Part shown: piece by piece, positions 16,285 to 25,380 of the stretch
Layout of the letters: every line of letters starts with the position of its first letter
How positions within the stretch are numbered: position 1 is the stretch's first letter
DNA from: an uncultured Sporosarcina sp.
GTDB lineage: Bacteria > Bacillota > Bacilli > Bacillales_A > Planococcaceae
DNA: 64,000 nt
Reading direction: 5' to 3'
Assembly (NCBI GenBank): GCA_948469885.1
Contig: CAOKMT010000001.1
Location: 22,187 to 86,186, forward strand
Notes under the pieces: generated by a model
The model's input: only the letters and a program-made list of their open reading frames with translations
Databases searched by the model: none
Told to the model about the DNA's origin: nothing
Translations under genes and position numbers: made by a program

Positions 16285-16923
16285 ATGAATACGTGTCCGG
16301 AACATATCGTTCATTATATGCACGCGTATTTAGACGGCGATATCAATCGCGATGAAGAGCGGCAATTGAACGAACACTTAGATAAATGTTCAGCATGTAG
16401 TGAAATCATGGCTGGGTTGAGTGAAACCGTTGCGTTCATGGAACTAGCCAAGCCGGTTCAAGCGCCGGAAGGCTTTGTCGAAGGGGTTATGCAACGTTTA
16501 CCGAAAGAGAAATCACAAGTAGGCATACGACGGTGGCTACGTAGTCACCCGTTACTTGCTGCAGCTGCGATGTTTCTTATCTTAATGAGCGCATCCGTAT
16601 TTTCCAGCTATGGAAATGATCAGCAGTTTTCAGTCTCTAAACAGCCGAACTTGATTGTTGAAGGAGAGACTGTTATTGTGCCAGAAGGCGAAGTCGTCCG
16701 AGGAGATGTCATCGTAAAAAATGGGAAGCTACGGGTTGAAGGGGAAGTCGATGGCAATATCATTGTCATTAACGGCTCCAAATACATGGCATCGACCGCA
16801 GTTGTAACTGGAACGAGCGAAGAAATTGACAGAGCATTTGATTGGTTATGGTACAAAATTAAGAACACAGTAAAAGATGTCATTCCGTCTTCGCTGAAGA
16901 AAGAGCAGCCAGTGGAGGAGTAA
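16285..16923 (+). CDS. rsiW: Anti-sigma-W factor RsiW
   Basis: 212-aa membrane anti-sigma factor. The N-terminal zinc-binding anti-sigma domain has the H-x3-C-x2-C signature HLDKCSAC at about residues 32-39. One transmembrane helix lies at about 88-110 (LLAAAAMFLILMSASVF). An extracytoplasmic beta-rich region with repeated valine/glycine turns follows. In the family, regulated proteolysis by PrsW and RasP releases SigW. Co-transcribed with sigW and ends at a terminator. Confidence 0.95.
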   Translation: MNTCPEHIVHYMHAYLDGDINRDEERQLNEHLDKCSACSEIMAGLSETVAFMELAKPVQAPEGFVEGVMQRLPKEKSQVGIRRWLRSHPLLAAAAMFLILMSASVFSSYGNDQQFSVSKQPNLIVEGETVIVPEGEVVRGDVIVKNGKLRVEGEVDGNIIVINGSKYMASTAVVTGTSEEIDRAFDWLWYKIKNTVKDVIPSSLKKEQPVEE

Positions 16924-16927
16924 GCGT

Positions 16928-16971
16928 AGCGACCAAAACAAACCGCATAGAGACGGCATGGTCGCTTTTTC
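16928..16971 (+). terminator. Terminator of sigW-rsiW
   Basis: AGCGACCA (16928-16935) pairs with TGGTCGCT (16959-16966), then a run of T. Confidence 0.85.
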
Positions 16972-17052
16972 TTGTAGGTGAAAGAAGCTTGGATGAAGAC
17001 GTTGTGATATACTATACGCATAGGAAATCGTCAATGAAGGTAGGCGAAGCAC

Positions 17053-17889
17053 ATGCCATTTTGGGAAAAAATCGTTAGTCTCAGTCCGGTTGCAACATTC
17101 ATCAACATCGTGGATGTGCTTCTAGTCTGGTTCGTCATTTATCAACTTATTAAAATTGTAAAAGGCACGAAAGCCGTTCAATTATTAAAAGGAATTTTCG
17201 TCATTATCATTGTTCGGATTTTGACTGGTATCTTCCATCTCGACACGCTTAAATGGATGATGGACCAAGTGCTCATTTGGGGAATTCTCGCGGTCATCAT
17301 CATATTCCAACCGGAGGTACGCCGAGCGCTTGAACAGATTGGGCGAGGTCGATTGTTTGCACGTACTGCGATGCAGGAAGAAGAAGAGCGGAACCGATTG
17401 GTGGAAGCCTTATCGAAATCAGTCAATCATATGGCGAAACGTCGGATCGGTGCACTGATTTCCATTGAGAAAGAGACAGGTCTGACTGAATATATTGAGA
17501 CAGGAACACCGCTCACTTCAACGATTACGTCCGAATTGCTTATCAATATATTCATTCCAAACTCGCCACTTCACGATGGTGCGGTAATTATTCAAAATAA
17601 TCGTATTGCCGCAGCAGGTTGTTATTTGCCGCTTTCAGAAAGTCCTTTCATTTCAAAAGAGCTGGGAACGCGTCATAGAGCGGCACTTGGCTTAAGTGAA
17701 GTGACCGATGCAGTCACAATAATTGTGTCTGAAGAGACGGGTGCCATCAGTATCGCCACAGACGGGGATTTACACAGAGATTTGAGCATCGAAGAATTCG
17801 AAGCCCGATTGCGTCGTGTCTGGTTTGGTGCAATGCCTGACCAAGATAGCGCTTCGAAATGGAAATGGGGAGGGAGAAAAAATGGATAA
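17053..17889 (+). CDS. cdaA: Diadenylate cyclase CdaA
   Basis: Membrane c-di-AMP synthase, 278 aa. Three transmembrane helices at the N-terminus (to about residue 80) precede the DAC domain with DGAVII near 174 and RHRAALG near 206, the ATP-binding and catalytic motifs. c-di-AMP controls potassium and osmolyte homeostasis and is essential in most Bacillales. Its stop overlaps the cdaR start by 8 bp, and glmM follows: the conserved cdaA-cdaR-glmM module. Confidence 0.96.
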   Translation: MPFWEKIVSLSPVATFINIVDVLLVWFVIYQLIKIVKGTKAVQLLKGIFVIIIVRILTGIFHLDTLKWMMDQVLIWGILAVIIIFQPEVRRALEQIGRGRLFARTAMQEEEERNRLVEALSKSVNHMAKRRIGALISIEKETGLTEYIETGTPLTSTITSELLINIFIPNSPLHDGAVIIQNNRIAAAGCYLPLSESPFISKELGTRHRAALGLSEVTDAVTIIVSEETGAISIATDGDLHRDLSIEEFEARLRRVWFGAMPDQDSASKWKWGGRKNG

Positions 17890-19189
17890 GTTGATGGATA
17901 GCCCATGGTTTCTCCGCTTCACTGCCTTATTTCTTGCGATGATTCTTTTCTTTTCGGTTCAAACAGAGGAAAAGGATTCCAAAAATAAAACAGTCGGCGA
18001 TCAAGTTGACGTTATCCGGGATGTACCGGTGGAAGTGTACTACGATGACGAAAACTTGGTCGTCACTGGTGTACCTGAAACGGTGAATATGACGATTGAA
18101 GGACCGATCAATATCGTCCAAACGACGAAATCATTGAAAGATTTCACACTATTCATTGACTTGCGGACGATGACGATGGGCAAGCACCAAGTGCGTATTG
18201 AACATGAGAATATATCCGATAAGTTACAAGTCCGTCTAGACCCGGCAACAATCGAAGTGTTCATTGAAGAAAGAATAACGAAATCTTTCCCGGTCGATCC
18301 GGAAATGAACGAGCGTCTGCTTGCTGAAGGGTTTCATTTGGTTGGCGTGGAAGTAGAGCCATCGACAATCGAAGTGACCGGTGCAAAAAGCATTGTCGAG
18401 TCGATCAGCTTTGTGAAAGCGACTGCAGCAAGCGAAGCGGGGATCACGAAGTCGTTCGAGCAAGACGCCAGGGTTCGTGTATTGGACAAGGACTTGAATA
18501 AGTTGAACGTCTCGATTGATCCGGAGCATGTAAAGGTGAAGGTCGAAATTGCGGAAAACAGTAAAGAGGTGCCGATCACTTTGAAACCGAAAGGCACGCC
18601 ACCTGCACATGTCGCCATCGATTCCTTGAAGACGGATGCGAAAGTAGTGACACTGACAGGTCCGAGCAAAGTGCTTGATGAGTTGGAGGAACTGGTCGTG
18701 GATGTCGACGTTTCCAAAGTGAAAGGAAAGGAAGTGCTCGATGTACCGATTCAGAAGCCGAAAGGCGTTTCTTCTGTTTCGCCTTCCAAGATCAAGGTGA
18801 ATGTGGAAGCGACTGTGACGGGGGAACCCGACGAAAAAGAGGAAGCTTCCGCTGAAGACGTGCAGGAGGAAGAGCCCGACGAACCCGAAGAACCTAAAGA
18901 TTTAGTGGAAACTGTAAGTTTTGACAATGTCCAAATTGCTGTGATCGGTCTAGATGAAAAGTTTAAATGTACAATCGTCAAACCTGCTGACGGGCAGCTC
19001 ACAGTGTCTGCGACTGCCGAAGAAGAGGTCATTAAGACATTGAGAAAATCGGACTTCTCTGTAACAGTCGATGCATCTGAGGCAACTGGCGAAGGAGAGC
19101 AAGTGTTTCCGGTTACCGTGAAAGGTCCTTCCGACGTAAATTGGACACTTTCAAATCAAGAAGTGACATTGAAGATTGAATTAGCCTGA
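17882..19189 (+). CDS. cdaR: CdaA regulatory protein CdaR (YbbR-domain protein)
   Basis: 435 aa with one N-terminal membrane helix (about 9-24) and an extracellular array of four YbbR domains; an acidic proline-containing linker (near residue 330) precedes the last one. CdaR binds and modulates CdaA. ATG 17882 is chosen because GGGAGG lies just upstream and it overlaps the cdaA stop; the longer in-frame reading from 17816 is internal to cdaA. Confidence 0.94.
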   Translation: MDKLMDSPWFLRFTALFLAMILFFSVQTEEKDSKNKTVGDQVDVIRDVPVEVYYDDENLVVTGVPETVNMTIEGPINIVQTTKSLKDFTLFIDLRTMTMGKHQVRIEHENISDKLQVRLDPATIEVFIEERITKSFPVDPEMNERLLAEGFHLVGVEVEPSTIEVTGAKSIVESISFVKATAASEAGITKSFEQDARVRVLDKDLNKLNVSIDPEHVKVKVEIAENSKEVPITLKPKGTPPAHVAIDSLKTDAKVVTLTGPSKVLDELEELVVDVDVSKVKGKEVLDVPIQKPKGVSSVSPSKIKVNVEATVTGEPDEKEEASAEDVQEEEPDEPEEPKDLVETVSFDNVQIAVIGLDEKFKCTIVKPADGQLTVSATAEEEVIKTLRKSDFSVTVDASEATGEGEQVFPVTVKGPSDVNWTLSNQEVTLKIELA

Positions 19190-19231
19190 AAATAGACAAG
19201 GCAATGCACAGGATTGAAAGGGAGAATGGAA

Positions 19232-20581
19232 ATGACTAAGTATTTCGGTACAGATGGCGTCCGTGGGGTCGCGAATGAAGAATTGACACCAGAACTAGCA
19301 TTTAAATTAGGTAGAATCGGTAGCTATGTGTTGACGAAGGAATCGGAAAACAAACCGCGAATTCTCGTCGGTCGGGATACGCGTATTTCAGGATATATGC
19401 TTGAAAGCGCGCTAATTTCAGGGATTTTGTCAACAGGTGTTGAAGTGATGACACTCGGCGTTATTAGTACACCCGGCGTTGCGTATTTGACCCGAGTAAT
19501 GAATGCCAATGCGGGGATTATGATTTCCGCTTCACATAATCCAGTTGCAGATAACGGGATTAAATTTTTCGGTGCGGATGGTTATAAGTTGACCGACGAA
19601 CAAGAAGCTGAAATCGAAAAATTGCTCAATGAACCAGAAGATACGTTACCGCGTCCAACTGGCGGGAAAGTCGGTTCAGTGATGGAATATTTCGAAGGCG
19701 GTCATAAATATATCCAGTATTTAAAACAAACAGTAGATGAGGACTTCACAGGAATCCACGTTGCGATTGACTGTGCGCATGGTGCGACATCGACACTGGC
19801 AACGCATGTATTTGCTGATTTGGACGCAGACTTAACGACGATGGGGGCTTCGCCGAATGGATTGAACATAAATGATCAAGTCGGTTCGACGCATCCTGAA
19901 GAACTAGCGAAACTTGTCGTCGAAAAAGTAGCGAATATTGGTTTGGCCTTCGATGGCGACGGGGATCGGCTCATTGCTGTCGATGAAAATGGAAAGATTG
20001 TTGATGGCGATCAAATCATGTACATTATCGGTCGTCACCTCCACGCGGAAGGACGTTTGAAAGAAGCGACAATCGTATCAACGATCATGAGTAACCTCGG
20101 CTTCTATAAAGCGCTGACGGAACACGGCATGGATAGCGTGAAAACGGCAGTTGGAGATAAGTATGTTGTAGAGGAAATGAGAAAAGGAAATTACAACCTT
20201 GGTGGAGAACAATCGGGGCATATCGTTTTCCTTGATTACAATACGACAGGGGACGGACTCTTAACAGGCCTGCAGCTCGTCAACATTATGAAAGTGACAG
20301 GGCGAACACTATCTGATCTTGCTTCGGAAATGACCATTTATCCGCAACGCTTAGTGAATGTTCAAGTGACGGATAAACATGCAGTCACGACAAACCCACG
20401 TGTTGCAAAAGTGATTGCCGAAGTCGAAAAAGAGATGGCAGGCAATGGTCGCGTACTCGTGAGACCTTCTGGAACAGAGCCTCTTGTGCGCGTCATGGTG
20501 GAAGCACCGACACAAGAAGAATGTGAACGCCAAGTGGAGCGGATCGTTGCAACTGTAGAAGAAGAAATGGGCACAGAGTAA
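19232..20581 (+). CDS. glmM: Phosphoglucosamine mutase GlmM
   Basis: Converts glucosamine-6-P to glucosamine-1-P for peptidoglycan precursors. 450 aa, usual length. N-terminal [13 protein letters not shown], active-site serine loop ISASHNP near 99-105, magnesium loop DGDGDR near 240, and C-terminal phosphate-binding [12 protein letters not shown] are all present. The start ATG 19232 has AAAGGGAG 7 bp upstream. Third gene of the c-di-AMP module. The glmS gene that follows in B. subtilis is not here; a terminator and the pst genes follow instead. Confidence 0.97.
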   Translation: MTKYFGTDGVRGVANEELTPELAFKLGRIGSYVLTKESENKPRILVGRDTRISGYMLESALISGILSTGVEVMTLGVISTPGVAYLTRVMNANAGIMISASHNPVADNGIKFFGADGYKLTDEQEAEIEKLLNEPEDTLPRPTGGKVGSVMEYFEGGHKYIQYLKQTVDEDFTGIHVAIDCAHGATSTLATHVFADLDADLTTMGASPNGLNINDQVGSTHPEELAKLVVEKVANIGLAFDGDGDRLIAVDENGKIVDGDQIMYIIGRHLHAEGRLKEATIVSTIMSNLGFYKALTEHGMDSVKTAVGDKYVVEEMRKGNYNLGGEQSGHIVFLDYNTTGDGLLTGLQLVNIMKVTGRTLSDLASEMTIYPQRLVNVQVTDKHAVTTNPRVAKVIAEVEKEMAGNGRVLVRPSGTEPLVRVMVEAPTQEECERQVERIVATVEEEMGTE

Positions 20582-20607
20582 AACAATGAGGAACCTAAGG
20601 ATCAATA

Positions 20608-20656
20608 AAAAGCTATCCGGATGTCAGGGGAGATATTGACATCCGGATAGCTTTTC
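20608..20656. terminator. Strong bidirectional terminator between glmM and pstA
   Basis: A 19-bp perfect stem (20608-20626 with 20637-20655 region) has AAAA on one side and TTTT on the other, ending both converging operons. Confidence 0.93.
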
Positions 20657-20688
20657 TTTTGCATTCCAATTATATGTTTTTCAAAGCA

Positions 20689-21573
20689 TCAAAATTTGTG
20701 TTGGAATTTATTTCGGATCATAATAGCCGTTGAATTTAAAATGAATAAAGCGATGAGCAACACGATGATCGTTGCGGCAGCTAAGTTGGCATACTCTGCA
20801 AGAAGGGCAGAATCAAGTGTCCAGTAGTAGATTTGCATAGGCAGCACTGTGAATTTGTCGAAAATCCCATCAGGAAAAGGAATTAATAACGCTGGAATGC
20901 CAATGACGACTAATGGAGCTGTTTCACCAATTGCACGTGAAAGCGCTAAAATGGCACCTGTTAAAATACCGGGTAGGGCGACAGGTAAAATGATGTTTTG
21001 GATCGTCTGCCACTTCGTCGCGCCCATGCCATAAGAAGCTTCGCTCAAAGTGCTGGGAATCGCCCGGATGGCTTCTTGACTTGCCACAATGACAATCGGC
21101 AAGATTAAAAGCGACATCGTTAAGCCGCCCGCTAACACGATGTTTCCAAAATCCATTGCTCTTGCAAAAACAGTTAATCCTAAAATGCCATAGACAATGG
21201 AAGGAACACCGGCTAAGTTGGCAATATTCGTTTGAATGAACGATTGTAGAAAGCCTTTTTTGGCATACAACTCCAAGTAAATCGCTGTACCAACGCCTAA
21301 AAACATGGTGACGGGTGCGACGACAAACATAAGCCAAGCCGTCCCGAGAATGGCACCCATAATACCTGCCCGTTCAGGCTGAGTAGATAGCTTTCCCGTT
21401 AAGAAATCGAGATTGAATGAGCCAACCCCTTCGGAAAAGATACGATATATCAAAATCGAAAGCACCGCCAGGCCGAAAAGCGTCGAAAGAAGAAAGATAT
21501 ATTTGGATATGTCGTTTCGAAGAATACGTATGTTCATCCTTCTGGTGATCTTACGTTCATTCACTTGCTGCAT
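20689..21573 (-). CDS. pstA: Phosphate ABC transporter permease PstA
   Basis: 294-aa inner-membrane permease with six helices. The ABC-permease EAA-type loop reads EASYGMGATKWQTIQNIILP at about residues 177-196. It pairs with PstC to form the phosphate channel. Its start lies 2 bp after the pstC stop, so the two are translationally coupled. Last gene of the phosphate cluster, ending at the strong terminator. Confidence 0.93.
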   Translation of the reverse strand: MQQVNERKITRRMNIRILRNDISKYIFLLSTLFGLAVLSILIYRIFSEGVGSFNLDFLTGKLSTQPERAGIMGAILGTAWLMFVVAPVTMFLGVGTAIYLELYAKKGFLQSFIQTNIANLAGVPSIVYGILGLTVFARAMDFGNIVLAGGLTMSLLILPIVIVASQEAIRAIPSTLSEASYGMGATKWQTIQNIILPVALPGILTGAILALSRAIGETAPLVVIGIPALLIPFPDGIFDKFTVLPMQIYYWTLDSALLAEYANLAAATIIVLLIALFILNSTAIMIRNKFQHKF

Positions 21574-21575
21574 TA

Positions 21576-22544
21576 TTAGTATTCCTCCCTAAACTTCCGA
21601 GAAATTTTTCGAGCGCCTATATTCATCAGGAGTGTAAAGATAAATAACGTCATGGCGACTGCGTAGAGACTATAATAGACGGTTGAGCCGGCGGGTGCGT
21701 CCCCACCTGTCACTTCAACAATATAAGCGGTCATCGTTTGCATGGATTGTGTAATATCGAAAGTGAAATTTTTTGTACTCCCGCTTGCGATGGTGACAAT
21801 CATCGTTTCACCAATTGCGCGTGAGATCCCGAGTACAAAAGAAGCGATAATACCCGATAAGGCGGCAGGGATGATCACTTTTTTCGTCACTTCCAACTTT
21901 GTGGATCCTAGCGCTAAGGCGCCTTCGCGAATAGAACTTGGGACAGAACTCATCGCATCTTCGGACAGCGAAGCAATCATCGGGATGATCATGACGCCCA
22001 TGACAATTCCTGGGCTTAAAATATTTGTCGCTTCAAGCCCGGGGATAAGCGTCCGTAATAGCGGTGTGACAAAAGTGAAGGCGAAAAAACCATAGACGAT
22101 GGTCGGGATGCCTGCCAGGATTTCCAACAACGGTTTGAAGACTTTCCTCACTCTTTCCGACGCATATTGGCTCAAATAGATGGCAGCCATTAACCCGATG
22201 GGACCAGCGACAACCATGGCGATCAATGAGGATGTAATAGTGCCCATGAGAAGTGGTAGAATCCCGAATTCAGGCGTTTGACTCAACGGCTTCAACGCAG
22301 TTCCTGTGAAAAAGTCGAGGAAGGGAACGCGTTTGAAAAATTGAACTGTTTCCGATAACAACGTATAAACAATTCCAGCTGTTGTGAGGATCGATAGCGT
22401 CGCGATGACTAGAAGAAAAGAAGGAATGAGTTTTTCTACAATCCCTTTAAAGTTCCTGGATTGTCTCTTTTCCTCAATTAACTCCCTTATGCGAACGTCA
22501 TTCTTTTGCGGTACATTGCTATTGATGTTCAACATGCGACGCAC
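21576..22544 (-). CDS. pstC: Phosphate ABC transporter permease PstC
   Basis: 322-aa permease partner of PstA, with six helices after an N-terminal cytoplasmic stretch. EGALALGSTKLEVTKKVIIP is the EAA loop. The GIPTIVYGFFAFTFVTPLL segment is typical of PstC. Located between pstS and pstA in a minus-strand run. Confidence 0.93.
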   Translation of the reverse strand: MRRMLNINSNVPQKNDVRIRELIEEKRQSRNFKGIVEKLIPSFLLVIATLSILTTAGIVYTLLSETVQFFKRVPFLDFFTGTALKPLSQTPEFGILPLLMGTITSSLIAMVVAGPIGLMAAIYLSQYASERVRKVFKPLLEILAGIPTIVYGFFAFTFVTPLLRTLIPGLEATNILSPGIVMGVMIIPMIASLSEDAMSSVPSSIREGALALGSTKLEVTKKVIIPAALSGIIASFVLGISRAIGETMIVTIASGSTKNFTFDITQSMQTMTAYIVEVTGGDAPAGSTVYYSLYAVAMTLFIFTLLMNIGARKISRKFREEY

Positions 22545-22664
22545 TCCTTATTAAGTGTAGTAGATTCTATAATCGGTAGGGAAGCCAGAACGCTGCCACG
22601 ATAAATTATGGCAGGATCTGACTCCTGTGCTAACTGGGACAACATTTTCTTATTTCAATGTTCG

Positions 22665-23675
22665 TCAGTTTTTTAATCCGTTCAAGAACTGAATATTTTC
22701 ATTTACTTCCGCTTCGGGAATAGGTGCGAACCCTGTCTCGCCGGCGAATGTATTGATGTTATTCATCAGGTAAATCGCATAGTCTAGCACTTGCGGTTTA
22801 GCCGTTGCGTGATTGACATTCAAATATGTGAAGACAGGACGTGTAAATGGTGCATAGTCACCATCTTCAGCAATGGTGTCAAGGGAAGGCTCCACTGCTC
22901 CGTTGCCGAAATCTACATGGACTGCTTCTAACTTGTCTGTATTGTTCACGTAATATCCAAAACCGAAAAATGCGATGCCATTTTTATCTTCAGAGACTAA
23001 GTTGACCAGTGTGGAGTAGTCTTGCTGAAGATTCACGCTGTCCACTAAATCTTCTTTTTCAAGTACATTTTCATAGAAGAACTCATATGTCCCGTGGTTT
23101 TCATTGGGTCCCATCGGTTTGATCTTTTCATTTGGCCATTCAGGATTCAGGTCGGACCATGTCTCGACGGCACCATCCGCTTTGAAAATGCTGACGAGTT
23201 GTTCAGGTGTCATTTCTTTCGCCCAATCATTGTCTTTATGAATGACAAACGTCAAACCATCCAATGCAACTTTCAATTCTTTTACTTCGAGGTCGAGGTT
23301 CTCGGCTTCAGCTGTTTCTTCGTCTTTTATTTGACGGGAAGCATTATTGAAGTCTGTCCCATTTTCCACTAAGAACTTTTTGAATCCTGCGCTTGTCCCT
23401 GCACGACTTACTTCAACAGAAACGTCTTCTTGTTCATTGGTCATATATTCTTCAGCTATTCTAGCCATTAAGGGATAAACGGTTCCCGACCCATCGATGA
23501 CAACACTGCCGTCTAGAGTTGTAGAAGGATTTGTTTCATCATTGGCTTCGTTTTCTGATCCGTCACCCTTCGCTTTATCCTGCTCACTGCCTTTTTCTGA
23601 TTCTCCACCGCATGCTGCAAGGATTGCTGCCAAAGCAGCAATGGCTAATAATAGGAAATACTTTTTAAGTTTCAT
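22665..23675 (-). CDS. pstS: Phosphate-binding lipoprotein PstS
   Basis: 336-aa substrate-binding lipoprotein. Signal peptide with lipobox L-A-A-C (Cys 22), an acidic spacer, then the family motif IDGSGTVYPLM at about residues 60-70 and SRAGTSAGFKKF contacting phosphate. GPNENHGTYEFF is also typical. It delivers phosphate to PstCA. 145 bp separate it from the upstream pstB, with a GGAGGA/TCCTCC hairpin near 23792-23806 that may be a processing or attenuation site. Confidence 0.94.
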   Translation of the reverse strand: MKLKKYFLLLAIAALAAILAACGGESEKGSEQDKAKGDGSENEANDETNPSTTLDGSVVIDGSGTVYPLMARIAEEYMTNEQEDVSVEVSRAGTSAGFKKFLVENGTDFNNASRQIKDEETAEAENLDLEVKELKVALDGLTFVIHKDNDWAKEMTPEQLVSIFKADGAVETWSDLNPEWPNEKIKPMGPNENHGTYEFFYENVLEKEDLVDSVNLQQDYSTLVNLVSEDKNGIAFFGFGYYVNNTDKLEAVHVDFGNGAVEPSLDTIAEDGDYAPFTRPVFTYLNVNHATAKPQVLDYAIYLMNNINTFAGETGFAPIPEAEVNENIQFLNGLKN

Positions 23676-23819
23676 GTGAGTAGTTCTCTCCTTTAATCAT
23701 TGATTTGAATGATATTATCTTTCTACGATCGATATAGGTAATGAATGTGAAGCAGGTAATTTTTGTAGATGATTGAATGGTGTCACTTGAACTGGAGGAC
23801 GCTCCTCCACAGCAATAGA

Positions 23820-24635
23820 TTAACCGAAACGACCGTTAATATAGTCATCTGTCAGATGATCGGCAGGATGATTGAAAATGGCGGTTGTCGTATCACATTC
23901 GATAATTTCCCCGTTCAGGAAAAATGCGGTGCGATCTGAAATTCGAGCGGCTTGCTGCATGTTATGCGTGACAATCGCAATCGTGACATCGTTTTTAATG
24001 GAGTGGATCAACTCCTCCACTTTATGGGTCGATACGGGATCGAGTGCGGATGTCGGTTCATCCATTAAAATGACTTCCGGGTCTATCGCTAGACAACGAG
24101 CAATGCACAGCCGTTGTTGTTGACCGCCGGACAGTCCGTAGGCGCTTTTATGGAGTCGATCTTTCACTTCATCCCAAAGTGCCGCTTTTTGTAGACTTTC
24201 TTGGACGATTTGATCGAGGACCGTTTTATTACGAATGCCGTGTATTTTAGGACCGAATGCCACATTTTCATAAATGGACTTTGGGAATGGGTTCGGTTTT
24301 TGGAATACCATGCCGACTTTTGCCCGGAGCATTTCAACGGGCATCGATTTGCCGAGTATATTATTTCCTTTAAATGTGACGTTCCCGGAAATGGAGACGT
24401 CGGGAACCATTTCAACCATACGATTCAGCGTCTTTAAGTAAGTCGATTTTCCGCATCCGGAAGGACCGATAATCGCTGTCACTTCTTTTTCATGAATCGA
24501 AAGATCAATGTTTTTTAATGCGTGCGATGTGCCGTACCAAAGATTCAGACCGTTTGTTTCATAGACAGGTTTTCGCCATTGTTTATTTTCCACCATTCGT
24601 AAAGGGGTCTGCTGTCGTTCGGTTAATAAGGTCAT
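23820..24635 (-). CDS. pstB: Phosphate ABC transporter ATPase PstB
   Basis: 271-aa ATPase with Walker [11 protein letters not shown]-loop region [20 protein letters not shown], signature LSGGQQQR and Walker [14 protein letters not shown]. It powers PstCA. It is the first gene of the cluster rather than the last (usual order pstS-C-A-B) and directly follows the PhoP box. GGGAGGA precedes ATG 24635. Confidence 0.95.
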   Translation of the reverse strand: MTLLTERQQTPLRMVENKQWRKPVYETNGLNLWYGTSHALKNIDLSIHEKEVTAIIGPSGCGKSTYLKTLNRMVEMVPDVSISGNVTFKGNNILGKSMPVEMLRAKVGMVFQKPNPFPKSIYENVAFGPKIHGIRNKTVLDQIVQESLQKAALWDEVKDRLHKSAYGLSGGQQQRLCIARCLAIDPEVILMDEPTSALDPVSTHKVEELIHSIKNDVTIAIVTHNMQQAARISDRTAFFLNGEIIECDTTTAIFNHPADHLTDDYINGRFG

Positions 24636-24685
24636 AACAATCCTCCCATTGTTTTTCGGTTATGTATAACCGTCGTGCTCATCTT

Positions 24686-24740
24686 CATCATAAAGAAGGA
24701 TTGTTGAGGGAGTGTTAAGGGGACGTAAAAGAATTGTAAA
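24686..24740 (-). promoter_or_regulatory. PhoP box and promoter of the pst cluster
   Basis: On the minus strand four hexamers TTTACA, TTTACG, TTAACA and TCAACA occur with exactly 11-bp periodicity (+ coordinates 24735, 24724, 24713, 24702). This matches the Bacillus PhoP direct-repeat consensus. A TATGAT -10 box follows at 24691-24686. It predicts induction by phosphate starvation. Confidence 0.88.
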
Positions 24741-24766
24741 TTTGAATAAGAGGCTATTTTCTAATA

Positions 24767-24805
24767 TAAAAAGGCCCCCCACTATATAGCAGCGGGGGGG
24801 GCCAT
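24767..24805 (-). terminator. Terminator after the ytoQ-like gene
   Basis: GGCCCCCC and GGGGGGGCC arms flank a short loop, with AAAAA on the left that gives a U run on the minus-strand transcript. Confidence 0.82.
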
Positions 24806-24808
24806 CAC

Positions 24809-25249
24809 TCATTCGAATATATAATGAAGTGCTTTAATCGCCTGGTCGACTGTCTCGACGGTGGTATTCGCTTTTCTGGAAAGTTCTTTCAGCGCGTGGT
24901 GATGCTCTTCTGACCGGATTAAAATAAGGGGTTTGCCGAAAGCGATCGCAGCACTTGCGTCCATGGCGGTGTTCCATTGTTTGTATTTTTCACCGAATAG
25001 CGCAATGACGAGATCGGCTTTTTGCATTAAGATTTCAGTCCGCAAATTATTAAAACTGGAAGCCGCGGCGTCTTTGAAAATGGCATTGGGTTGCTTGCCT
25101 AAAATTTCTTCTCCGATATTGTCGGAACGATCATGATCTTCCATCGGACCGACGAAGTCGATCGGTAAGTTCAGAGAGGCGACTTTCAGTTTGATTTCTT
25201 CACGCCAAGAACTATGGATTTCTCCAGCAAGATAAACGGTTAGTCTCAT
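24809..25249 (-). CDS. ytoQ: YtoQ family protein
   Basis: 146-aa soluble protein of the YtoQ family, found in Bacillales; function unknown. The nucleoside-2-deoxyribosyltransferase-like look (VYLAGEIHSSW at the N-terminus, VGPMEDHDRSD, ADLVIALFGEKYKQWNTAMDA) suggests a Rossmann-like nucleotide-binding fold, which is inference. Single gene. Confidence 0.8.
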   Translation of the reverse strand: MRLTVYLAGEIHSSWREEIKLKVASLNLPIDFVGPMEDHDRSDNIGEEILGKQPNAIFKDAAASSFNNLRTEILMQKADLVIALFGEKYKQWNTAMDASAAIAFGKPLILIRSEEHHHALKELSRKANTTVETVDQAIKALHYIFE

Positions 25250-25380
25250 CTAACAATCCCTCCAATACATTATGTATTCATTGTACCATTCCTTTCCTGT
25301 TACGGGGACTTGGCATCGCTGGCAATTGCCTTGTATTGTCCGAAAGTTTACAATATAAGGAGCGTAAAGGGGGATTTGAC

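Noticed and set aside
20582-20688. glmS ribozyme/riboswitch after glmM
   Set aside because: Only 107 bp with a terminator and no ribozyme core; glmS is not in the window.
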